From VRUB01 sp046758085 (lineage in GTDB: Bacteria; Pseudomonadota; Gammaproteobacteria; Acidiferrobacterales; SPGG2): 35,141 nucleotides of DNA. The stretch spans positions 1 to 35,141 of the forward strand of contig JBHHZP010000021.1 of NCBI GenBank assembly GCA_046758085.1, written 5' to 3'. Below are positions 17,654 to 25,278 of the stretch, one piece after another (positions within the stretch are counted from its first letter, which is position 1; each line of letters begins with the position of its first letter). The position numbers and the translations under genes are program-made. Under the pieces are notes generated by a model that was given only the letters and a program-made list of their open reading frames with translations, had not been told where the DNA came from and did not search any database.

Positions 17654-18880
17654 CTAAACTCCTTGCGTCGCGAGGCCGACGTCGGATTCGAAGGCCGCTG
17701 GCATCTCTGCATCTACCATGCGCTGGATGTTGTCGAGGCCGTCGAGCAGGCCCAGGACGAAGATCGCGGACGGCCGCGGCTGATGGGGCAGGCGCCGCAG
17801 CGCGGCGGCCATTAGATGGGGCGTACGGGCCTCGTCATCAGCGAGCATGGTCACCAGGCCGAGCTCGTGCGCGCGACGCGCGCGTATATATTGCTCCATG
17901 CGCGGTCGTCGCCGCGGCACAATCAGTGCCGGCTTGTCGAGCGAGAGGATTTCGCAAAACGTATTGTAGCCACCCATTGCCACGATGCCGGCCGCCCTGG
18001 CCATCAGCTGTTCCACCTTAGTATCGAAAGTAATGGCTTGCACGCGTGACAGGCGCTCGACACGCTTGCAGAATCGCTCGCGCCGCCGCGGCGCCATGAA
18101 CGGGCCGAACACCAGCAAGGCCGGATGCGGTATATCCGGATCCACCTCGTACGCCCGCAACACGCGGTGAACAAGCTGCTCGCCGTCTCCCCCGCCGCCG
18201 GTCGTCACAAGCAGATAAGGCTCATCAAAGCTGCGCGCGCTCGTTACGCTTTGTCCGGTGGTTTGTGGCAGCTTGCGCCGGAGATAACCGGTATAGGTCA
18301 TCTTCGCCTTGATCGCCTCCGGCAAATTAATGCCTGCCAGTGGATTGCAGATCTGCGGCAAACCGTACACCCAGATATCGTCGTAGAGCTCACGCAATGC
18401 CGGCAGTGGGTTTTTGCGGCGCCACTCGCGCGCGAGCAATACCGGATCGTCCATCACATCGCGCAGCCCCAGGACGCATCGCGTACGTGCACGCCGCAGC
18501 ATAGCGAGGGTTTGGTAGATTTCGCCACGCAGGCCGAGCGGCTCTTTGTCTACCAGAAACAGATCGGGGTTGAAGACCTTGGCCGTGTGCTGAATGATGG
18601 ATGCACGCAGTTCCAGCAACTCGCTGATGTCCATGTGCAGACTCAGCGAGGAGTACTCGCCGTTGCGCAGTTTGATTACGCCCGGAATTCGCACGAAGTC
18701 GACCCGGCTACGGTAGTCGAAGCTCCCGATGATGGGCGAGCCCGACAATATCAGGACCGACAGTCCCTTGCGGCGCGCCACTAGCGACTGCGCAATGGCA
18801 CGACACCGGCGCAAGTGCCCCAGCCCGAAGGTGTCGTGGCTATAGATCAATATCCGGGAGTTTTTGGAGTTGTCTTTCAT
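17654..18880 (-). CDS. MurG-like GT-B glycosyltransferase, first gene of the operon
   Basis: 408 residues from the ATG at 18880 (MKDNSKNSRILIYSHDTFG). The open frame continues 74 codons upstream, but that part is low-complexity and lies in the promoter region, so I reject the longer start. Family motifs are the glycine-rich FGLGHLRRCRAIAQSL near the N-terminus, the middle TTGGGGDG loop, and MGGYNTFCEILSLDKPALIVPR in the donor site. It resembles the transferase at 13485-14669, suggesting paralogues. As the first gene it marks the operon promoter in the 18.9-19.2 kb region. Confidence 0.87.
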   Translation of the reverse strand: MKDNSKNSRILIYSHDTFGLGHLRRCRAIAQSLVARRKGLSVLILSGSPIIGSFDYRSRVDFVRIPGVIKLRNGEYSSLSLHMDISELLELRASIIQHTAKVFNPDLFLVDKEPLGLRGEIYQTLAMLRRARTRCVLGLRDVMDDPVLLAREWRRKNPLPALRELYDDIWVYGLPQICNPLAGINLPEAIKAKMTYTGYLRRKLPQTTGQSVTSARSFDEPYLLVTTGGGGDGEQLVHRVLRAYEVDPDIPHPALLVFGPFMAPRRRERFCKRVERLSRVQAITFDTKVEQLMARAAGIVAMGGYNTFCEILSLDKPALIVPRRRPRMEQYIRARRAHELGLVTMLADDEARTPHLMAAALRRLPHQPRPSAIFVLGLLDGLDNIQRMVDAEMPAAFESDVGLATQGV

Positions 18881-19270
18881 CCCGGCACGTTCCCGTGGTG
18901 GACAAGAGATTAAATATACCCGACGGTTGCACAAAAGTCTCCGCAATATCAGGATTTGCTTTGGGCCCCAATGGCCCCGATATTTAAGGGACTTTGCGCC
19001 GTATCCTGCGATCCGTGGAAAAACTCGGGGCGAGGCGGCTCCGCACCGGGACCACCCAGGCCCCATGCGGGCCCCGGCTTGATGGCCGCCGCCGGGGGGC
19101 AATCGCCGGCAAGCAATGTCGCGCCTAATTGCATATCATTCTCGCATACTGCGATTGGTCGCATCGGTACAGCCAGCGGTCACGCCCAAATCGCTGTGTT
19201 GTTCCGGGTTCGTGGATAAGACACGACAGGGATCAGGGACCGCCATTTATCTACTACGCGAGCAGCTGAC
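18881..19270. promoter_or_regulatory. Divergent intergenic region driving the glycosyltransferase operon and the dehydrogenase
   Basis: A 390-base gap between divergent genes, so it should hold both promoters. It contains an interrupted palindrome: AATATC (18945-18950) pairs with GATATT (18979-18984), and inside it GGGCC (18963-18967) pairs with GGCCC (18973-18977). The middle is very GC-rich (about 19020-19100). Open frames on both strands here are compositionally biased and I do not call a gene. No clear -10/-35 pair could be defended. Confidence 0.45.
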
Positions 19271-20236
19271 ATGCGAGCAGCCCAGATCGTGGCGCCGCGC
19301 CGCTTTGACATCGTCGACATAGCGGACCCGGAGATCGAATCCGAACCACCGGGGAGTATCCTGGTCAAAACCCAGCGCAGCGCGCTGTGCGGCAGCGATA
19401 TGCCGGCCTTTGCACTCGCGCGCCCGTCATCGGACTATCCGCTGCCAGCCGGACAATCCATGCATGAATGCATTGGCGTTATTGCCGCGAGTAAATCCGA
19501 CCGGTATCGAGAGGGCGATGAGGTGCTGGCGTTCCCGCGTGACAAGGACGGTCTTGCAGAGTACTTCGTGGCGCACGAAACCGCCACGGTAGCCCTTCCC
19601 GAACACGATAACAAGAACCGGATGGTGCTGGCCCAGCCACTGGGTACTGTAATATGGGCATGTCGCAAGTTGGGCAACCTGTTGAATCAGGATACCGTCG
19701 TCGTCGGTCAGGGGCCCATGGGGTTGTTGATGACACATATGTTAAGCAACCTTGGTGCGCGCACGGCCATCGCGACCGACCTGCTGGACTATCGCCTGGC
19801 CGTCTCCAACCGCATGGGCGCTACCCACACCATTAACGTCTCGAACCAGGATGCCGTGGCTGCGGTCGCAGAAATCACCCACGGCAACATGGCCGATCTT
19901 GTGGTCGAGGTGGTGGGTCACCAGACCGACACGATTAACGAGTGCCTGCGACTGGTGAAGCGCGGTGGCACGATCATGGCATTCGGTGTACCTGATCAGA
20001 AGATTTATGAATTTCGATTCAGCGAATTTTTCAGAAAAAATGCCCATTTCATCGGCGCCGTTGGGCAGGAGTTTCACAGCGACGTACCACTGGCGATAGA
20101 CATGATTCATCGAGGCAGAATCGATGTCTCACCCATTATTACACACCAGCTGCACTTCACCGAGGCACAGCACGGCTTCGAGTTATCACTACACAAGCGC
20201 GATGCCGCCATCAAGATCTTCTTCAAATATGACTGA
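19271..20236 (+). CDS. Zinc-type medium-chain dehydrogenase, lacking the structural zinc lobe
   Basis: 321 residues of the MDR superfamily. Catalytic-zinc residues are visible as C40 (ALCGSDMP) and H65-E66 (SMHECIGV). The Rossmann fold shows GQGPMG (146-151) and an acidic residue at the end of strand 2 (TAIATD, D170), which favours NAD over NADP. The usual four-cysteine structural-zinc lobe after the catalytic site is missing, so the protein is about 20-30 residues shorter than typical alcohol or sorbitol dehydrogenases. It would oxidise or reduce a hydroxyl/carbonyl. The aminotransferase follows 51 bases downstream, so the two may act in sequence (oxidation then transamination). Confidence 0.87.
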   Translation: MRAAQIVAPRRFDIVDIADPEIESEPPGSILVKTQRSALCGSDMPAFALARPSSDYPLPAGQSMHECIGVIAASKSDRYREGDEVLAFPRDKDGLAEYFVAHETATVALPEHDNKNRMVLAQPLGTVIWACRKLGNLLNQDTVVVGQGPMGLLMTHMLSNLGARTAIATDLLDYRLAVSNRMGATHTINVSNQDAVAAVAEITHGNMADLVVEVVGHQTDTINECLRLVKRGGTIMAFGVPDQKIYEFRFSEFFRKNAHFIGAVGQEFHSDVPLAIDMIHRGRIDVSPIITHQLHFTEAQHGFELSLHKRDAAIKIFFKYD

Positions 20237-20287
20237 GCGGGTGCGCGCTGGCCTGTTGTCATGGCGGCGGATCTTCGGTAATGCGGG

Positions 20288-21442
20288 ATGATGAAGTCAC
20301 GATTGCTAACACCAGCACAAGCACAGGTTCCGCAACGGGTAGTGGCGGCAATGACAAAACCGTTGCCCGTACCCAGGAGCGAAGAGTTTCGGGTGCTTTT
20401 CAAAGAAGTATGTGCCGGGCTCGGGCGCTTGTTTCAAACCGAGCACCAAGTGCTTACGCTAACCACCTCCGGCACGGGCGCGATGGAAGCCGCGATCGTC
20501 AACTTTCTGCGGCAAGGAGACAAGGTAATTACGATCGAGGGGGGCAAGTTTGGCGCGCGCTGGGGAGAGATTGCGCGTGTTTATGGTTTACGAGTCGTTG
20601 CGCTTCAGGTCCCTTGGGGCGAGTCCGCGTGCCTGGAACAGTTAAAGGCGTTGCTGCCACAGCATCCGGATGCGGCTGCGGTGTTTCTCACGCACAGCGA
20701 GACCTCCACCGGAGTTGCTTTTGACATACAATCCATTGCCCAGATTGTTCGTGCAGAAAGTGAGACGCTGGTTATTGTTGATGGGATTAGCGCCGTCGGT
20801 GTCCTCCCGTTCTACAAGGATGACTGGGGCATCGACGTTTGTGTGTCCGCTTCGCAAAAAGCAACCATGCTCCCTCCCGGCCTGGCATTCCTGGCCGTTA
20901 GCGAAAAAGGTTGGCGCCAGGCGGAAACCGCGAACCTCCCGCGGCACTACTTCGATATCCTCAAGGCGCGTGAGGCATTGGCGCTGCACGATACTCCGTG
21001 GACCCCGGCAACCGCACTCATCGCGGGCCTGCGTGAAGCCCTGCGCATGATATTGGACGAAGGGCTGCAACAGCGTTGGCAAGAGTATGCGGCTCTGGCG
21101 CTGGCGGCGCGGGCGGCGGCGCAAGCTATCGGGTTAGATCTGTTCGCGAGATCCCCGAGTAACGCGGTTACTGCAATTCAGTTACCGCAAGGGATCGACG
21201 GCCGGGAGTTCGTCAAGCAGCTGCGCTCCAAGTATGGCGTGACCGTCGCGGGCGGGCAAGAGCATTTGAAAGGAAAGATCTTCCGCGTCGCCCACATGGG
21301 TGACTGCGATCTCCTTGACATCATTGCCTTTGCGTCCGCGATGGAGCTCGCATTACGCGATCTCGGCTGGCGATACGAGTGGGGAAAAGCCATAGCCGCG
21401 GCACAAGCCGCATATGCCAAACACACAAGGCCGGTGGAGTGA
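20288..21442 (+). CDS. Class V PLP-dependent aminotransferase (alanine/serine-glyoxylate type)
   Basis: 384 residues of the aspartate aminotransferase superfamily, class V. It has TSGTGAMEAAIVNF (60-73) for phosphate binding, the Asp that contacts the pyridine nitrogen in VIVDGISAVG (D165), and the PLP lysine in SASQKATMLPPG (K191). The C-terminal domain ends FRVAHMGDCDLLDI, as in AGXT-like enzymes. It transfers an amino group between alanine or serine and an oxo-acid; whether the partner is glyoxylate, a phosphono-aldehyde or another carbonyl is not visible. The neighbouring dehydrogenase could supply the carbonyl. Confidence 0.88.
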   Translation: MMKSRLLTPAQAQVPQRVVAAMTKPLPVPRSEEFRVLFKEVCAGLGRLFQTEHQVLTLTTSGTGAMEAAIVNFLRQGDKVITIEGGKFGARWGEIARVYGLRVVALQVPWGESACLEQLKALLPQHPDAAAVFLTHSETSTGVAFDIQSIAQIVRAESETLVIVDGISAVGVLPFYKDDWGIDVCVSASQKATMLPPGLAFLAVSEKGWRQAETANLPRHYFDILKAREALALHDTPWTPATALIAGLREALRMILDEGLQQRWQEYAALALAARAAAQAIGLDLFARSPSNAVTAIQLPQGIDGREFVKQLRSKYGVTVAGGQEHLKGKIFRVAHMGDCDLLDIIAFASAMELALRDLGWRYEWGKAIAAAQAAYAKHTRPVE

Positions 21443-21496
21443 GAAACCGAAAAGGAGAAAGAGTTGCAAGGGATGAGCGGCAAGTGTGAAGTGGTA

Positions 21497-21522
21497 AGTA
21501 GCAAGTAAAAATACTTGCTACT
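21497..21522. terminator. Perfect 11-bp hairpin after the aminotransferase gene
   Basis: AGTAGCAAGTA (21497-21507), loop AAAA, TACTTGCTACT (21512-21522) make a perfect stem. It lies 55 bases after the aminotransferase stop, in the 143-base gap before the methyltransferase. It is AT-rich with no long T-tract, so it is either a weak terminator or a copy of a short dispersed repeat. The preceding bases (GTGAAGTGGTAAGTAGCAAG) look like degenerate repetition of the same motif. Confidence 0.4.
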
Positions 21523-21585
21523 GACTTTAGGCCTCAACACGCTACTTTCTATATATACTTCGCCCACTCAGATGCCCTTAACAAT

Positions 21586-22260
21586 ATGATCCTTAATAAT
21601 ACCAATCAGGCAAAGTGCAACATCTGCGGGGGGACGCAGTTCGAGCTCGGACCCAATGACCGCAAGAGCAGCACGGGCAAACCACCGCGTTGTAAGCGTT
21701 GCCAGTCGCTGGAGCGGCATCGCCAGTTGCGCCAGGTCTACGCCCAGTTGCCGGATCGTTATCTCGCTGGTCTGGAGGTTTTACAGCTAAGCCCGGATAT
21801 CGGCGTCGATCCGGCGTGGTTCAATTCCTACGAAGTCTCCGTGTTCCAGGGCGACAACTCGCTCGATCTGGAGGCCATTGACCGCGAGGGCGCAAGCTAC
21901 GATCTGGTGATCTGCAATCACGTGCTCGAGCATGTAGCGAATGATCGCAAGGGACTGCAGGAGCTGATGCGCATCACCCGTCCCGGAGGATTCATTCAGA
22001 TCACCGTGCCTACCCCTTACACGCGCGTGGTCACGGTGGACTGGGGATATCCCCGGGAGGAGGCCCATGGTCATTATCGCGGCTACGGCAAAGATTTTTT
22101 GCAGCTCGTCTCTCAAGTGGAACCCGGCGCCATGGTGTTGCAGGTTGAGGCCATCGACGAGGTGACCGGCGCCGGTGGTTACATCTATTTATGGTCGTCC
22201 GACGCGGCGCTAATCCGCCAGCTGAGAGCGTGGATCGTTAATCCCACCGTGGCCGGTTAA
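21586..22260 (+). CDS. Zinc-ribbon class I SAM methyltransferase
   Basis: 224 residues. The N-terminus carries a CxxC...CxxC zinc ribbon (C11, C14, C36, C39 within KCNICGG and RCKRCQS). A Rossmann methyltransferase domain follows, whose first motif is divergent (LEVLQLSPDIGVDP rather than a GxGxG loop). Later motifs are clear: YDLVICNHVLEHV, RITRPGGFIQITVP and HYRGYG. Such proteins usually sit in glycan or secondary-metabolite loci; the substrate is unknown. The stop at 22260 is only 20 bases before the cyclase start, so the two are probably transcribed together although they look functionally different. Confidence 0.85.
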   Translation: MILNNTNQAKCNICGGTQFELGPNDRKSSTGKPPRCKRCQSLERHRQLRQVYAQLPDRYLAGLEVLQLSPDIGVDPAWFNSYEVSVFQGDNSLDLEAIDREGASYDLVICNHVLEHVANDRKGLQELMRITRPGGFIQITVPTPYTRVVTVDWGYPREEAHGHYRGYGKDFLQLVSQVEPGAMVLQVEAIDEVTGAGGYIYLWSSDAALIRQLRAWIVNPTVAG

Positions 22261-22280
22261 GCGACGCGCACCTTCTTGTT

Positions 22281-23618
22281 ATGCCTGAAAACATCAATCA
22301 ACTCCTGCAACGCTGGTCCAGGACATCCGACGACTCTCGGTTGCCGCCGCGGGTACGCGACTCCATCCGCCACCAGCAAGAATCCAGTGAGATCCTCATA
22401 GGCTGGATCCAGTTGGGCGTGGTCCTGACATTCGCCGTGCTCTACACCATCGCGCCGAAGACCTTCACGGAACAGGCAGAGTTCGCACCGGTGCCCTGGG
22501 CACTGGGCGTCTACTTCGTCTTCACCGTGCTCAGACTGGCGCTCGCCTATAGCGGCCACCTGCCCGACTGGATGCTTTACGTTTCTGTTGTCGTCGACAT
22601 GCTGCTGTTACTCGGGCTTATTTGGAGCTTCCATGTTCAATACATGCAACCCGCCTCGTTCTACCTCAAAACGCCTACGCTGCTCTATGTGTTCATTTTC
22701 ATTGCGCTGCGTGCGCTGCGCTTCCAGGCCCGATTTGTACTTCTCGCCGGTACCGTCGCGGCGGTCGGCTGGCTCGTCATGGTCTGGTATGTCATCAGTG
22801 TGGATCCAACCGATCCCATGATTACGCGGGATTACGTGGAGTACCTGACCTCCAATAGCGTGCTGCTCGGGGCCGAATTCGACAAGATCATATCCATTTT
22901 AATGGTCACGGCGATTCTCGCTGTGGCGATTGCGCGCGCGCGACGACTTTTGATCCGGTCGGTCGTGGACAGCAGTACGGCGCAAGATCTCTCGCGATTC
23001 GTACCGACGGAGGTCGTCAGACGGGTCCGATCATCGCAGCAGCCGGTGCAAGCAGGCCAGGGTGAAGTACGCGAGGCGACTATCCTGTTCACAGATATCG
23101 AGGGCTTCACCTCGATTAGTGAATCAATGTCCCCACAGCAACTTATCGCAACGCTCAACGAGTACTTTTCCGTGACGGTGGAACCGATCGAGCGTTACGG
23201 TGGGGTGATCAATCAATTCCAGGGCGACGCGATTCTGGCAAGCTTCAATCTGCCCGAGGCCCATCGCGACCACGCCGCCAATGCGGTCCGCGCCGCTATA
23301 GAGATACAGGCTGCGCTCAAGAACCGGCTATTCGGCGACGGTATTACTCTCAGCTCCCGCATCGGTATTAATAGTGGCACCTGTGTCGGCGGGCTCGTCG
23401 GAACCGGCGACCGGCTCGGTTACACGGTTCATGGCGATAATGTAAACCTGGCCGCGCGTCTGGAGCAGCTCAATAAGCAGTATGGGACTCGCGTGCTGAT
23501 CTCGGAAAGTACCTGCCAGCTGGCTGGTTGGACACGCTTCCCATTCAAGCGTATCTGCGAGGTGCGAGTACGAGGCCGACAAACGCCAACCATCGTCTAC
23601 ACCCTTCCCGCAGCATAG
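22281..23618 (+). CDS. Six-TM class III adenylate/guanylate cyclase
   Basis: 445 residues. The N-terminal membrane domain has about six TM helices (near 38-57, 72-91, 97-116, 130-146, 151-172, 202-220). The C-terminal catalytic domain (about 262-440) keeps both metal aspartates (D272 in ILFTDIEGFT, D316 in FQGDAILASF) and the transition-state pair N389 and R393 in GDNVNLAARLE. The substrate-specifying Lys position reads Gln (NQFQGD, residue 312) while D386 is kept, so the ATP/GTP preference is uncertain. It probably senses a membrane or small-molecule signal and makes cAMP or cGMP. A cyclic-nucleotide-binding protein is encoded about 1.1 kb downstream on the other strand. Confidence 0.92.
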   Translation: MPENINQLLQRWSRTSDDSRLPPRVRDSIRHQQESSEILIGWIQLGVVLTFAVLYTIAPKTFTEQAEFAPVPWALGVYFVFTVLRLALAYSGHLPDWMLYVSVVVDMLLLLGLIWSFHVQYMQPASFYLKTPTLLYVFIFIALRALRFQARFVLLAGTVAAVGWLVMVWYVISVDPTDPMITRDYVEYLTSNSVLLGAEFDKIISILMVTAILAVAIARARRLLIRSVVDSSTAQDLSRFVPTEVVRRVRSSQQPVQAGQGEVREATILFTDIEGFTSISESMSPQQLIATLNEYFSVTVEPIERYGGVINQFQGDAILASFNLPEAHRDHAANAVRAAIEIQAALKNRLFGDGITLSSRIGINSGTCVGGLVGTGDRLGYTVHGDNVNLAARLEQLNKQYGTRVLISESTCQLAGWTRFPFKRICEVRVRGRQTPTIVYTLPAA

Positions 23619-23880
23619 CGGCGATTAGCACTAATATTGCATGAACTCACACCAGAGAGCGCAGAGATCGCAGACGACTACTTGGACGTAGGAGCTAGAG
23701 TAACGCATGGAGCAGTTACCGCGGGGACAAACCGTTAAACGCCGCCCGCGGCAACCGGCCCGCGGTGCCAAGTGTGACACCGCAGCCCCTTCGAGATTAG
23801 GCCAAAATCGCTCTGCGTCGTTTCCAGAGTGCTTGCTATGACGAGAATGTAAACTACTTTATGCGCCGATCCGGACGGTC

Positions 23881-24522
23881 TCAGGCATAACCTTGCGCGC
23901 GTACATCAGCCATGTAGCGCGTGACATTCTCCCTGGCCGCGGTCTCGCAGCGGTCGCGAAAGAAATCCGTGAAAAAAAATGTGGGACGTCCCATCAATGC
24001 GCGCAGAAAAGCAAGGTGATTGGTAAAAAATCTCTTGTCCGGCAAATGCGCGAACTCCTTGCGTACGGCGTCGCTATCGCGCTTGAAATCCTCCCATGGC
24101 AAGGCAAAGCTGGAAAGATCGATGTCGACCATAAACTGCTCATCAAGACATTTGGGCTGCTCCGGGTGAGCCGTGACCAGGATCAAGTCATAAACACTGC
24201 GACGGAACGCGGGCTTGACAAGGTTCCCGAGGAGCCTGGTGAACAACTCGGCGCTCTCACGCTCGTTGTCAGAGGCGCGCGGGTCGTAGATTGCATCGTG
24301 GAACCATAGCCCCATCTCGACGGCATCGGCATCATCCATAAGATTGGCTGCGAGATCCAGCTGTCGTAAGCAATGATTGATATGATCCGGCGTGTGGTAG
24401 TAGCGGTGCGGTTCCTCGTATCGCCGCAACAGTTCCTCGTAAACCGGCAACGGCACGGTGCGAACTCCATCGGCCCGACAGCGATCCCACAGGGTCATGA
24501 ATCTTTTACTGGTCATACTCAT
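23881..24522 (-). CDS. COG4339-type HD-domain metal-dependent phosphohydrolase
   Basis: 213 residues. The HD-superfamily metal ligands are visible as H43 (YYHTPDHI), H75-D76 (WFHDAIYDP) and a later Asp in MVDIDLSSF (D133). The length fits COG4339, predicted metal-dependent HD hydrolases of unsettled substrate. The chemistry is hydrolysis of a phosphoester, probably in the cytoplasm, since no TM or signal peptide is seen. It is convergent with the cyclase and upstream of nothing in its own direction. Its neighbours make a nucleotide-type substrate an attractive guess only. Confidence 0.82.
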   Translation of the reverse strand: MSMTSKRFMTLWDRCRADGVRTVPLPVYEELLRRYEEPHRYYHTPDHINHCLRQLDLAANLMDDADAVEMGLWFHDAIYDPRASDNERESAELFTRLLGNLVKPAFRRSVYDLILVTAHPEQPKCLDEQFMVDIDLSSFALPWEDFKRDSDAVRKEFAHLPDKRFFTNHLAFLRALMGRPTFFFTDFFRDRCETAARENVTRYMADVRAQGYA

Positions 24523-24766
24523 GCGTGGCGCTGACGTCCGGCCGCAGCGGCATGACTAGATCCCGGTCGCGCTCCCGCTACGTGAAGCTCCCCCGTTCAC
24601 CTCGATATTCCAAAGTATAGATTAGGTGTCACTGGCATCACCACTCTTGGATGCTTACCGCCGGCAGAATACCCGTCGTCTTGGTGGTGCGAAAAGGTTC
24701 TGTGCCAGTTCCCGGGGACCGTCACAGCAATTGACAGCCCAAATCGCGAGTAGCAGTTTCCAGCTT

Positions 24767-25234
24767 CTACGCGCGTTCATCCCGGTGCAGCTCGCTCTCC
24801 AGCGCTTCGACCTGCCGGTGGGTTACAGTGAGCTTATCGCTCAGCTGGCGCATGACCTCGAGCGCTACCTCGGGGTTCTCAGTAACAAGCTTGAGGAACA
24901 TCTCGTCCGCGATCCGCAGAACCTGCAGCGCGCCCTTCGCGCGCACGGTGGCGGAGCGTGGCGCATTGTTCAGTACTGCCAGCTCCCCGAGCAGTTTGTT
25001 CTCCCCCAGCGTACCATAGGCGACGACACCTTGGTCGGTCTGCGCCAGGATCTCGACCTCGCCCTGCATAATGACATAGGTGCAATCCGCAGCATCACCT
25101 TCTTCAAACAGCACCTCCCCGTCCTCGAAACTCAACAACTGACTAGTAAACGCGAGCAACTTGAGCTTGGACGAATCGAGCTTTGCAAACATCGGCACCT
25201 TGCGCAGGGCCTCGGCTTCTTTCAATAACTCCAC
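24767..25234 (-). CDS. Stand-alone cyclic-nucleotide-binding domain protein
   Basis: 155 residues, essentially one CRP-type cNMP-binding domain (about 12-125) plus a short C-terminal coiled helix rich in charged residues (QVEALESELHRDERA). The phosphate-binding cassette LGELAVLNNAPRSATVRA (82-99) keeps the glutamate (E84) and arginine (R93) that hold the cyclic phosphate. No helix-turn-helix follows, so it is not a transcription factor in the CRP sense. The start is a GTG at 25234 with a strong GGGGGG-type ribosome binding site. The gene lies 44 bases after the ABC-protein gene in the same direction, so an operon and a regulatory partnership are likely. Confidence 0.88.
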   Translation of the reverse strand: MELLKEAEALRKVPMFAKLDSSKLKLLAFTSQLLSFEDGEVLFEEGDAADCTYVIMQGEVEILAQTDQGVVAYGTLGENKLLGELAVLNNAPRSATVRAKGALQVLRIADEMFLKLVTENPEVALEVMRQLSDKLTVTHRQVEALESELHRDERA

Positions 25235-25278
25235 GGCAACCCCCCAGACCGGTAATTAACCGGCCACAACAAGCTCCT

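Noticed and set aside
18956..19219. Plus-strand frame in the divergent promoter region
   Set aside because: Gly/Pro/Ala-rich composition from a GC-rich stretch; no ribosome binding site or recognisable domain.
23652..23677. Short GCAGAG-type repetition (agagagcgcagagatcgcag) resembling CRISPR-like or tandem repetition
   Set aside because: Only two or three degenerate 9-base units, with no spacers; not a CRISPR array, at most a common intergenic motif.
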